21,909 nt of DNA from Strigomonas culicis (taxonomy: Eukaryota > Euglenozoa > Kinetoplastea > Trypanosomatida > Trypanosomatidae), in assembly GCA_000482145.1 (NCBI GenBank), contig AUXH01000314.1, positions 1 through 21,909 on the forward strand, given 5' to 3'. The position numbers were made by a program, and so were the translations under genes. This document shows, in pieces, positions 8,133 through 15,658 of this stretch. Position 1 is the first letter of the stretch. Each line of letters opens with the position of its first letter. The notes under the pieces were generated by a model, which worked only from the letters and a program-made list of their open reading frames with translations, was not told where the DNA came from and searched no databases.

Positions 8133-11100
8133 TCATGACGATGGAGATATCGCTGAAACAGTATACAAGTTATTATTATTATTATTATTATTATTGGTTT
8201 TATTGTTGTTAGTATTATTACTATTGTTAATGGTACTAAACATAAAAGGAAACCCTTGTGGCAGTGGCGGAGCGCTGCCGCGGCCGCCGCGGCCGCCGCG
8301 GCCACCCAGCGTCGGGCTCGAAGTGTCACTGAACATGGTGAAGGGCATCATCGTGGACGGCGCCCCATTCGGCAGCGGGTGCATGCCGCTCGGGAACAAG
8401 CTCGGGCCCGGGGACCCATCGGAGGACACAACATACATATTATTATTATTGTTGTTGGTGTTGGCCGGGTTCGGAGAAGCGGAGGTCGGCGCGGAGGCGC
8501 GGCGCGCGGGCCCCTGCGGCGCCTGCCGCCGCCGCTCAATGACAAGCGGCTTGGCGTCTGCCAGCGCGGCGTCTGAACAGATGAGCTGATAGATATCCTG
8601 GCAGTGGCGCGCCGCGATCCACACCCCTTTCCGCGTCAGCAGCAGCCGCTGCGAGAAGTTCAGCGCCATCGACACGTCATCCGGGGCGACGTGGACGGTC
8701 GCGGTTGTGTGGGAGACGCCCGGCGCCGCCGCGCCGACGTGGAGCTCGACGTCCTCCGGGGTCACGGGGATGGAGAGCAGCGAGAAGACCCAGCAGAGAA
8801 ACTGCACGTGGTGCCCGCGCGCGCCGCTGCCGGCGCCGGCCGGCCACGGGATGCCGCCCAGGAAGAGTGGAAGGCGCTCCGCCGCGCGCGGGCTGCGGCC
8901 CTGGCCGTCCCCCTCCGCTGCCTTCGCACCGTCCTCCGCGTCGCAGGGGTCCGCATGCTTCGCGCGCGACGCCCCGTCGCCGGGGTAGAGATGGAAGAGC
9001 ACGCGGTCGGACTGCGCCACGTTCGCCGCCGTCGTGGCCGTGAAGCCGCCGCCGCCGGCCGCCGGCGCCGGCGGCGCGGCCGCGCCCTGATGGAAGAGAT
9101 GTGCCTGCTGGAGCTGGAACTGCTGCAGCTGGTGGTGCTGCTGCTGCTGTTGCTGTTGGGACGCGGCAGAGGGCCCGAGAAGGCCCATGAAGGATGGCGC
9201 CGCGCTCACATGGCTAAAGGCGTCGCTGCTCAGAGAGCTACAGAGGCTGGAGCCCCCCGGCGTGGCGCCGCCAAAGGCACCCGGCTGCAGAAACGACGGC
9301 GGGCCGCCGCCGGCGTGCTGCACCAAAAGCTGCGCGCCGTGGCTGCCAGCATCCGTCAGCGTCGCCCACGGCGGCAGGAAGCTGCCGCTGCCACCGCTGC
9401 CGTACGGCGGCGGCGAAGAGGAGGAAGAGGGCGGCACCAACACCGTCTTGTTGGATGGGTGGGGCGAAGGGTTGTGGGAGGTCAGTGGGTGCCCGCCCGC
9501 GCCGGCGAGCGGCGGAGAGGCCGCCAGCGGATAGGGGTTGCCGCCGCCGCCGCCGGTGCTGCTGGGGCTCGCGCTGTGCGCCGTGTGGCTGCTGTCCGTG
9601 CGGCTGTGCACGCCGCTGACGCCGCCGACGTGCAGCTCGCTGACATCCGCAAAGCTCGTCGCGCCGCTGCCGAAGCCGCGGTGGCTCGCGCCGTCGTCCG
9701 CCTGGCTCGCCGCGCTTGTCGGCGCGTGCAGCAGCGTGCTCGTGCTGGTGTTTGTCTCATGGGAGTAGCCGTCGCTCGCCGGCGCGGTCAGCGACGGCGA
9801 CGAGGCGCTCGCGGAGAGGTATGGCACCGTGTTTGCCTTGCTGCTGCCGGACGTCGCGTTCGCGGTCGCGGCCTTCGCCGCCGGCTCCTTCCCCGCATGG
9901 CCGCCCTTGCCGCCGCGCTGCTGCTGCTGCTGCTGCTGGCCGCCCTTGCCGCCACCGCCACTGGTGTAGGCGCGCTCGACGACCACCGGGTGGTTCGGCC
10001 CGCGCACCTTTCCGTCCTCCCCAAAGGCGAGCATTTTCTGCCGCTGCGACGCCAACAGCTGTCGCATGCGGTCGGCGGTCGCCGCCATGAAGACGCCGCG
10101 CTCAGCGCAGAACAACCGCTGGTTGGTCGACAGCATGCGGGCCACCTGATCCCCCTCCTCCGGTACAAAAACAGACACACAGCCGGTCGGGCTCACCGCC
10201 GTCGCGGCCGCGTTTGCAACGCCGCCGTGGTTGTTGTGGTTGTTGTTGTTGGTGGTGGTGTTGCCATGCGCGTGGTGCCCGCCGCCGCCGTGGTTATTCT
10301 TGCGATGGATGAGGATGGACGTCGTCGGCAGGCTCACGCCGCAGACGGTACGGAACAGCCACTGGATCATGTTGCGGCCGCACTGAATCACCTCGAAACG
10401 CAGACCACCGACGAACAGCTTCACGCCACTGTGTTTCGCGTGGCCGCTGCCGCCGCCGCCTTTGGTGGGGTTGCCGTGGCCCGGCACCCCCTGCTGCTGC
10501 TGGAGGAGCAGCTCAGCGGCCTCATACTGTTTCAGTTGATCGTACGTCGGGTAGGCGAAGAAGGCAACATCGCCAGCCGGGCCGACCCCCGCCGCGGCCA
10601 GGTCCAGCGCCATCGACGGCGACGGTGCAAACGCGGGGGCGAACATAAAAGTGTTGGCTTTGTTTTGATGAGGCGAGACAGCGGTGCCCATGTCTGGATA
10701 GCCGGCGGAGGGCAGATTGAAGAGCGACCCAGGTCCGGCGGCAGCAGCCGTAGCAGCATGCCCATTATTGTTATGGTTGGCGTTGTTGTTGCTGTTGTTG
10801 GTATGGCCGCTGAGCCGCGCGCCGGCGTTGGCGCCGGTGATGATATCGGTGAGGCCCTTCGTGCCCTGCCCCTGCGCCGAGACCACCAGTGCATCCATCG
10901 CCGCCGCCGCGTCGTTTGTGAAGTAGAAGAGGCTGTTGCTGGCACTCGTGCTGCCGCTCGTGGCGGTCCTGGCCCCGTCCTCCCGCGGCATGTCCGAAAT
11001 ATTCTGCAGCAGGTCGTTCACGTAGTTGTGGGAGGCGCTCGTGCTTGAACCGACGCCGGCGGGGTGCTGCTGCAGCTGCGAGAGCAGCACGTGCGCGTCA

Positions 11101-11414
11101 TCGGAGGAGAAGAGATGCGCGAAGGACGAGGCAGTGGAGGTGTCGCTCTGACTTGTCTCCTGCTCTCCGCGCGCGGCCTCGTCGCGCCGCCCCAGACCCA
11201 GCATGCGGTGCTCGAAGGCCTGCGCGTGGGAGCTGTCCGCGCTCGTGAAGCTCTCCTCCGACACCGCATCCGTGTGACTACTGGCGTCGTCACCGTCGTC
11301 GTCCGCGTCTTCCGCGGTGGCATGGCGCTGGCCGGCGCTCGCATGGCCCTGCCAAGCCTGCGGCTCCACCGAGGCCGATGGCGCGCCTGCAGAGACAACA
11401 TTTCGGAACAACAT
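8133..11414 (-). CDS. Protein with two divergent RRM-like domains, mostly disordered
   Basis: The 1093-residue protein is dominated by Asn, Gln, Gly, Ser and Ala runs. Two islands look folded and related. Residues ~331-486 begin VKLFVGGLRFEV and ~847-963 begin LPLFLGGIPWPA, both like the RNP2 strand of an RRM. Each is followed by a hydrophobic helix (IQWLFRTVCG / VQFLCWVFSL), a strand, NQRLF / SQRLLL, then RGVFMAA / KGVWIAA, and closes with PVVVER / PLVIER. The first copy carries a His/Asn/Gly-rich insert (about 372-405). A short RG-rich patch (GGRGGRGGRG, about 1037-1046) and a C-terminal Asn run follow. An RNA-binding regulatory role is inferred; kinetoplastids rely heavily on RRM proteins because control is post-transcriptional. 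A distant CPEB-like tandem RRM arrangement is possible but unproven. The start at 11414 is the first ATG after an AG at 11440-11441 or 11445-11446. The ORF is firm; the domain call is moderate. Confidence 0.85.
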   Translation of the reverse strand: MLFRNVVSAGAPSASVEPQAWQGHASAGQRHATAEDADDDGDDASSHTDAVSEESFTSADSSHAQAFEHRMLGLGRRDEAARGEQETSQSDTSTASSFAHLFSSDDAHVLLSQLQQHPAGVGSSTSASHNYVNDLLQNISDMPREDGARTATSGSTSASNSLFYFTNDAAAAMDALVVSAQGQGTKGLTDIITGANAGARLSGHTNNSNNNANHNNNGHAATAAAAGPGSLFNLPSAGYPDMGTAVSPHQNKANTFMFAPAFAPSPSMALDLAAAGVGPAGDVAFFAYPTYDQLKQYEAAELLLQQQQGVPGHGNPTKGGGGSGHAKHSGVKLFVGGLRFEVIQCGRNMIQWLFRTVCGVSLPTTSILIHRKNNHGGGGHHAHGNTTTNNNNHNNHGGVANAAATAVSPTGCVSVFVPEEGDQVARMLSTNQRLFCAERGVFMAATADRMRQLLASQRQKMLAFGEDGKVRGPNHPVVVERAYTSGGGGKGGQQQQQQQRGGKGGHAGKEPAAKAATANATSGSSKANTVPYLSASASSPSLTAPASDGYSHETNTSTSTLLHAPTSAASQADDGASHRGFGSGATSFADVSELHVGGVSGVHSRTDSSHTAHSASPSSTGGGGGNPYPLAASPPLAGAGGHPLTSHNPSPHPSNKTVLVPPSSSSSPPPYGSGGSGSFLPPWATLTDAGSHGAQLLVQHAGGGPPSFLQPGAFGGATPGGSSLCSSLSSDAFSHVSAAPSFMGLLGPSAASQQQQQQQHHQLQQFQLQQAHLFHQGAAAPPAPAAGGGGFTATTAANVAQSDRVLFHLYPGDGASRAKHADPCDAEDGAKAAEGDGQGRSPRAAERLPLFLGGIPWPAGAGSGARGHHVQFLCWVFSLLSIPVTPEDVELHVGAAAPGVSHTTATVHVAPDDVSMALNFSQRLLLTRKGVWIAARHCQDIYQLICSDAALADAKPLVIERRRQAPQGPARRASAPTSASPNPANTNNNNNNMYVVSSDGSPGPSLFPSGMHPLPNGAPSTMMPFTMFSDTSSPTLGGRGGRGGRGSAPPLPQGFPFMFSTINNSNNTNNNKTNNNNNNNNNLYTVSAISPSS
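8169..8231 (-). repeat. C-terminal asparagine-run repeat
   Basis: AAT/AAC repeats in frame encode about 16 Asn residues broken by Ser, Thr and Lys near the C-terminus of the RRM-like protein. They sit in an otherwise GC-rich gene. A shorter Asn run lies at about 8436-8460. Confidence 0.8.
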
Positions 11415-12628
11415 TGGCGTGTGGCACTTCTGGTTGGTGCTTTACTTTTTTTTCAAAAAAAAAGAAAAAAAAACACTTAAACTCTTAGTAGTAGTACTAT
11501 GATCAATCTCTCCTTTTCTGTTCACTGCAATATGACAACTTATTGGTTTACTTGTAACTGTTTGTGGTTGTAGGATTGGTGGTAGTTGTTGGTTGCGAGA
11601 CCGTGCAATTATAAGTTTTTATTCTTCAAAAAAAAAAAAAACGAGGAAAAAAAAAGGAACACACGCAAAAAAAAAATGAGAAAACAGACAGCGAACAGAC
11701 AAAAAAAAAAAGCGTCCAAGAAAACTGTAGTAAAAATGGTAAAGGGAGAGGTATATATACACAAGAAAAAAGTATATATGAAGAAAAGCAAAAACAGGGA
11801 AAGCGAAAAGGGAAAAAAAAAGTGCACCGCAACTATATAGCTGTAAGTAAAGGAAGGAAACAAGAAACGCAAATGAACAAAGAAATTAAAAAAAGAACGA
11901 ATAATAATAATTAAACAAAAATATTTATGATATGAACTAATTCAAAGCAACACAATATTCAGTATATATATATATATATATTCTTTTATATATTGAAGTA
12001 TAAAAAAAAAACTTTTACGTTTACCTTCGCTTTAATGATTAGTGGTTTACTATTTTTATGATGTACCTTAGGTTTTTCTTTTTATGCTTCCCTTTTGTAT
12101 CGTTAAACTGTGATCTTCGCTGATATTCTCGTTATTTTCTAATATGAAAATGATTCTATCACACGGCGTTGTTTGTTCGTTGTTTTTTTTTTATTATTTT
12201 GTCTTTTATTCTGCTTTGTTTTGCTTTATTTATTCTCTTTATTCTTTTCAGTATATGACAAGAAATGGAAAAAGGAAAAGAAAAGAAAAAGAGCGAGAGC
12301 AGAGAGGTGAAAGAAGAGAGGGGGGGGGAGTTGGGAAACAGATCTTACACGTTATAGTACAGACAGACAGATAGAGGGGAGAAAGAAATGAGAAAGAAAG
12401 AAAGAAAAAAAGGAAACACGTAGTAAATATAGAATTATAATTATTGTTATCTGTAGACATAATACCACACCAACACCATCTCACCGCATGCAAATCAATC
12501 CTCTTACTGAGAGAGGGGAAGAAGGGAGGAGGGAAGCGAAAGAGAGGGACTGGATGCTCTTTTCCCTCTCCATTTATTTTTGTTGTTGTTGTTGTTTTTT
12601 GTAGCGCCTTCAGCACCATCCCCGTCCG
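11415..12628. other. AT-rich spacer between ZNHIT3-like and RRM-like genes
   Basis: These 1.2 kb are rich in A-runs, T-runs and purine-rich low complexity, with an (AT)n tract near 11963-11981. Open frames here encode Lys-rich or Phe-rich low-complexity peptides with no domain. The low-coordinate end is the leader of the RRM-like gene; the high-coordinate end should be the 3' untranslated region of the zinc-finger gene. I see no RNA gene. Confidence 0.6.
11440..11476 (-). promoter_or_regulatory. Candidate spliced-leader acceptor for the RRM-like gene
   Basis: On the minus strand a long T-run with single C interruptions (plus 11454-11474) is followed by AG dinucleotides at 11445-11446 and 11440-11441. 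The leader to the ATG at 11414 is about 25-30 nt and contains no other ATG. Confidence 0.45.
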
Positions 12629-13243
12629 CTACTCGCGTGGCCGCCGCCGGCGCGGGACGGCGGCCACGACGTGTAGCACCGCTTCGCAGAACTGTCGGAA
12701 GTCCGCATTGTTGTGCATCGCGGTCTCCAGTGCCTCCAGCTTCGACCGGCAGCGGCAGATACGGCGGCACGTGCCCTGGAGCTCGTGCGCGCGCAGCTGG
12801 CGCCGCACGTCGCCATCGTGCGCGAGGGCGGCGAGGTGGTCGTCGGACAGCATGTACAGCACGTCCTCCGTGTTCTCCTCCTCGATCGCGGGCGGCGCCG
12901 CGGCCGGGCGCTCCGCCGCCTGCTCCACGCGCCGCAGCAGCCGCCGGCGCCGCAGCAGCTCGTAGGAGGCGTCCGAGAAGGGGTCCTGCTCCTCCGCCTC
13001 GCGTTGTCGTTGCTGCTGCGCGGCGGTCGCGGCGGCGTGTAGGGCCTGCTGGTGCGCGCACGTGCGCGTCGTGAACTCCTCCCTGCCGCTCGTGGCCAGC
13101 GGCGCAGCGGTGGCCGTGGAGGCCGTCGGAGCGTCCGCGCCGTCGCCGCGGTGACGCTTGAAACAGGCAGCGGAGCAGTACGCCGCGGTGCACAGCCGAC
13201 AGCGGTACTTGCTATTATCTTTCTCACAGATAATGCATTTCAT
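12629..13243 (-). CDS. HIT-type zinc-finger protein, ZNHIT3/Hit1-like
   Basis: This 204-residue protein opens directly with a HIT-type zinc finger: Cys at 3, 6, 15, 18, 23 and 27 and His31, with the typical KYRCRLC and YCSAACFKRH spacing. The middle is Ala/Gln/Glu-rich. The C-terminal ~60 residues (QLRAHEL...SKLEALETAM..ADFRQFCEAVLHVV) resemble the C-terminal helical part of ZNHIT3/Hit1, where an LRxLL-type helix precedes KxxLMxxxMxxPxFxxFxxxCL. In yeast and human, Hit1/ZNHIT3 works with Rsa1/NUFIP1 to assemble box C/D snoRNPs in the nucleus, so that role is likely here. The final Cys ligand usually found a few residues after the His is not seen. The start at 13243 is the first ATG after an AG at 13272-13273. 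A longer in-frame extension to 13450 crosses that acceptor and reads low-complexity residues, so I reject it. Confidence 0.82.
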   Translation of the reverse strand: MKCIICEKDNSKYRCRLCTAAYCSAACFKRHRGDGADAPTASTATAAPLATSGREEFTTRTCAHQQALHAAATAAQQQRQREAEEQDPFSDASYELLRRRRLLRRVEQAAERPAAAPPAIEEENTEDVLYMLSDDHLAALAHDGDVRRQLRAHELQGTCRRICRCRSKLEALETAMHNNADFRQFCEAVLHVVAAVPRRRRPRE

Positions 13244-13271
13244 TAAGGACTCTTCTTCTTCTTTTTTTTTT

Positions 13272-13309
13272 CTGTGATTATGAAAGTGAATAATTAAAGA
13301 GAAAAAAAA
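13272..13309 (-). promoter_or_regulatory. Candidate spliced-leader acceptor for the ZNHIT3-like gene
   Basis: The minus strand reads a TTTTTTTTCTCTTT-type tract (plus 13295-13309), then AG at 13272-13273 in CACAG. The leader of about 28 nt to the start codon is purine-rich and has no other ATG. This position helps to exclude the longer ORF. Confidence 0.5.
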
Positions 13310-13681
13310 TGTGTGATTGAGTGTTACTGCTGTATATGCATGAATATGTATCGTTGGGTGCAAGAGAAAGTGGAGAAGAGCGATCACAAATGGAAGATAA
13401 ATGCTTGATGTTGTTGCTGTCTCGGTTATTATTATGATTATGTTGTTCATCTATTCATATTCATATATATACTTGGCAGCAACCAAATTGTATGCACACC
13501 TTTTTTTTTTTTATTATTATTTTTGTTTTTTGTTTCTACTATGTGGATGCGCATATAGTAAAGAGAGAGCTCCATAATAATAATAATCATCCTCATAGTA
13601 TCATACTCAAGAGATCATGAAACACACAAAAGAGAGAAGGAAAAAATGGAAAAAGCAATCGCTACACCATCTAAAGCAACA

Positions 13682-13720
13682 CAACACACACATGTACACA
13701 CACACACACACACACACACA
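13682..13720. repeat. (CA)n microsatellite
   Basis: A CA dinucleotide tract, interrupted once near its left end by TGTA, lies about 50 bp downstream of the stop codon of the RNG phosphatase-like gene. It is therefore probably transcribed as (GU)n in that gene's 3' untranslated region. Confidence 0.85.
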
Positions 13721-13771
13721 CTTAGAAGAACAAAAAAGAAGAAAAGATGTGAGAAGCGAAACCAACTGGCC

Positions 13772-15025
13772 CTACATGTACGGTGCGCCGGAGCTCATGG
13801 AGCCCAACAGCTGTTTGTTGCGGTAGCGATAGCCGTTGTGCTCATTCAGCGACAGCGGCAGCTGCATCGCCTCCACGCAGTGCTCATCCATACGGAAACA
13901 GCTGTTGTGGTGCAGCCGCGTCAGCGCGCAGAGGGCGCCCGACGGCGGCGAGTGCATCTGGTGGAACGTGTCGACCGTCAGGTGGAACCACCGCTTCACC
14001 AGCATGCGGATCGTCAGCCCGTGCGTGATGATCACCACGTTTGTGTCCATTGGAAACTCCACCCGCTCTCGCTGGAAGGCGTCGAGAAAAGACGTCACGC
14101 GGTCACACACATCCGCGCCGCTCTCGCCGTGCGGAAAGCGGTAGAAGAATTTGCCGTACTTGTCCCGCTGATCGAGGTGAAAGAGCAGCTCCCCGATGGT
14201 TCGGTAGCGGCCAATGTCACCGTCGCGCAGCCGCACATCCTCGCGCACCCCGACGATGTTGCTGCTCGTGCCGCTGCGCAAGACCAACGGCGCGCCCAGG
14301 CCGCGCGCGGCCTGCTGCTGCTGCTGCTGCTGCTGCGCCGCTTCCTCGTCCTCCGGCCGACTCTCCTGTGTCTCGTAGAGCTGCTGCGGGTTGTACAGCG
14401 CCCCGTCGCCGGCCGCGCGCGTCGCGTCGTCGTCCTCCCACCAGCGCGGCGACGGCCGCGTGTGCTGCAGGACGCGGCCCGCGTCGTAGCCCTGTAGCAC
14501 GTAGCGCAGCGTCTGACGCGATCGTATGTACGGGGAGTAGTAGAAGTACACGGGCTCGTCCCGCACCAGCTCCGCGAGCTGGTGCCCCGCGCTCACGCAC
14601 TCCTGTATGCCCTCCTCCACCAGCCCGATACGCCAGTCCGGCGTGTGGACGTAGGTGCTCACATCCTGGTTCGCCTCACTCTTCCCATTGCGGATGAGAA
14701 TGATCCGCTTCACGGGCTCTGTGAAGTTCGCGTAGACGGGCACGCCGCCGCCACCGGACGCGCTCGTGGCGGCGCTCGCCGACGGGCTGGGGCGCGGCAC
14801 GCGCCGCGAAGGGCTGCGAATAGTGATGGACATTTTGGAGCGCTTCCCGATACCCGGCGGTGCGGTGGGAGCGGCGGCACTAGCGGAGGGAGGTGTGCCA
14901 TCCTTGTCACTACTGATGCCGCGGGAAGCGGCACGCAAGGAGGTGCAGGAAGCAGCAGCAGCAGCGGTGGAGTGGGACGGCGACGGCCGCATCGTCCGCA
15001 GACACCCTCTCGTAAGAGTGCGCAT
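13772..15025 (-). CDS. Histidine-phosphatase-like protein with RNG instead of RHG
   Basis: This 417-residue protein belongs to the phosphoglycerate-mutase-like histidine phosphatase superfamily. It aligns by eye with its neighbour at 15659-16912: LIRNGKSEAN (111-119), DWRIGLVEEG, YYSPYIRSRQT (Arg170), FYRFPHGESGAD (Glu301) and VVIITHGLTIR (His335). The catalytic histidine that is phosphorylated in the family (RHG) is Asn113 here (codon AAT), so the usual mechanism should fail. The second histidine, the acid Glu and the phosphate-binding Arg remain, suggesting substrate or phospho-ligand binding without catalysis. Residues ~180-265 are an insertion with a Gln run that the neighbour lacks. The first ~35 residues are Arg/Ser-rich with no acidic residue, compatible with a mitochondrial presequence (inference). 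Kinetoplastid glycolysis is known to use the unrelated cofactor-independent mutase, so a glycolytic role is unlikely. The start is the first ATG after an AG at 15056-15057. Confidence 0.88.
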   Translation of the reverse strand: MRTLTRGCLRTMRPSPSHSTAAAAASCTSLRAASRGISSDKDGTPPSASAAAPTAPPGIGKRSKMSITIRSPSRRVPRPSPSASAATSASGGGGVPVYANFTEPVKRIILIRNGKSEANQDVSTYVHTPDWRIGLVEEGIQECVSAGHQLAELVRDEPVYFYYSPYIRSRQTLRYVLQGYDAGRVLQHTRPSPRWWEDDDATRAAGDGALYNPQQLYETQESRPEDEEAAQQQQQQQQAARGLGAPLVLRSGTSSNIVGVREDVRLRDGDIGRYRTIGELLFHLDQRDKYGKFFYRFPHGESGADVCDRVTSFLDAFQRERVEFPMDTNVVIITHGLTIRMLVKRWFHLTVDTFHQMHSPPSGALCALTRLHHNSCFRMDEHCVEAMQLPLSLNEHNGYRYRNKQLLGSMSSGAPYM

Positions 15026-15055
15026 TCTCTTTTATATGCGGTTGTTTGTCTGCTT

Positions 15056-15077
15056 CTTGTGAACAACAAAAAAAAAA
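15056..15077 (-). promoter_or_regulatory. Candidate spliced-leader acceptor for the RNG paralogue
   Basis: The minus strand has a ten-T run, then GTTGTTCACAAG, with AG at 15056-15057. A second AG follows at 15053-15054. The roughly 30-nt leader contains no ATG before the chosen start. Confidence 0.5.
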
Positions 15078-15310
15078 TGATTCTGTCTATTTAAAGGTGA
15101 GTAACAGCAACAAGAATAATTAAAAAATGTATGAAAAAAAAATGCAAAGAAAAAGCTGAGTAAATGAAAAGAGAAAAACTTGTAGATAGCTGTTAAGAAG
15201 TAGAATCGTTAGTCTATGTATATATGTGTGTGCACGCCGAGACAGATACTACAGATAAACCCAAAACTTCTTTGCATTTGAAAAGGACAAAGACAATAAT
15301 AATAATAGTT

Positions 15311-15338
15311 GAGAGATAGAGAGAGAGAGAGAGAGAGA
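15311..15338. repeat. (GA)n microsatellite
   Basis: GA dinucleotide units, slightly interrupted at the left end, read as a (CT)n polypyrimidine tract on the transcribed minus strand. It lies in the spacer between the phosphatase-like paralogues. Confidence 0.8.
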
Positions 15339-15564
15339 TAAAGGGAGCATTGAGTGGTAATAATAAAAGCAACAGAATAGCATTCACTCTTCATCTGTTC
15401 CTTTTGTTTTCCTTCTTATTGGACTGATTATATATTTGTTTTTGTGAGTGATATTAAGTAAAGCAAGCAAGTATGGACAGCCATACGAGATGAGAAGAGG
15501 TAACAATCTACAACGCATAAAAAAAAGAAGCAAAGCAGGACAGAGCGATGGAAAGAGGGGAAAG

Positions 15565-15565
<1 letters not shown>

Positions 15566-15602
<37 letters not shown>
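15566..15602. repeat. Perfect (GA)n microsatellite, transcribed as (CU)n
   Basis: About eighteen uninterrupted GA units lie some 57 bp downstream of the stop of the RHG paralogue. On the transcript this is a long polypyrimidine tract. In kinetoplastids such tracts are signals for trans-splicing and the coupled upstream polyadenylation, so it may influence 3'-end formation here (inference). Confidence 0.85.
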
Positions 15603-15604
<2 letters not shown>

Positions 15605-15658
15605 GTTCATCTTGACGATAAGTGCCCCGACGCACCCAGGTACACGTGCGCACCCCTA

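Larger units (their letters stand above)
13244..13771. other. Spacer between the RNG phosphatase-like and ZNHIT3-like genes
   Basis: This 528-bp AT-rich spacer has T-runs near 13501-13512, short ATA/AAT repeats and a (CA)n microsatellite near 13682-13720. Its low-coordinate end carries the zinc-finger gene's leader and splice signal, and its high end the 3' untranslated region of the upstream phosphatase-like gene. No other feature is recognised. Confidence 0.6.
15026..15658. other. Spacer between the two phosphatase-like paralogues
   Basis: This 633-bp AT-rich spacer holds two (GA)n tracts (about 15311-15338 and 15566-15602, reading CT on the transcribed strand), a short AAT array near 15296-15307 and the leader of the RNG paralogue. 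Frames through the repeats encode Ser/Leu or Arg/Glu dipeptide runs and are not genes. I saw no obvious homology between this spacer and other spacers. Confidence 0.6.

Noticed and set aside
11586..11872. Short Lys-rich and Phe-rich open frames in the AT-rich spacers
   Set aside because: They encode homopolymer-driven low complexity, often on both strands at once, and have no domain or consistent codon bias like the real genes.
13244..13450. N-terminal extension of the ZNHIT3-like protein to 13450
   Set aside because: It reads AT-rich spacer as Ile/His/Lys low complexity and lies across the AG at 13272-13273. The zinc finger starts directly at the ATG at 13243, as in the family.
15548..15610. 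Arg-Glu and Ser-Leu dipeptide-repeat frames through the (GA)n tract
   Set aside because: They are direct translations of a microsatellite and not evidence of a protein.
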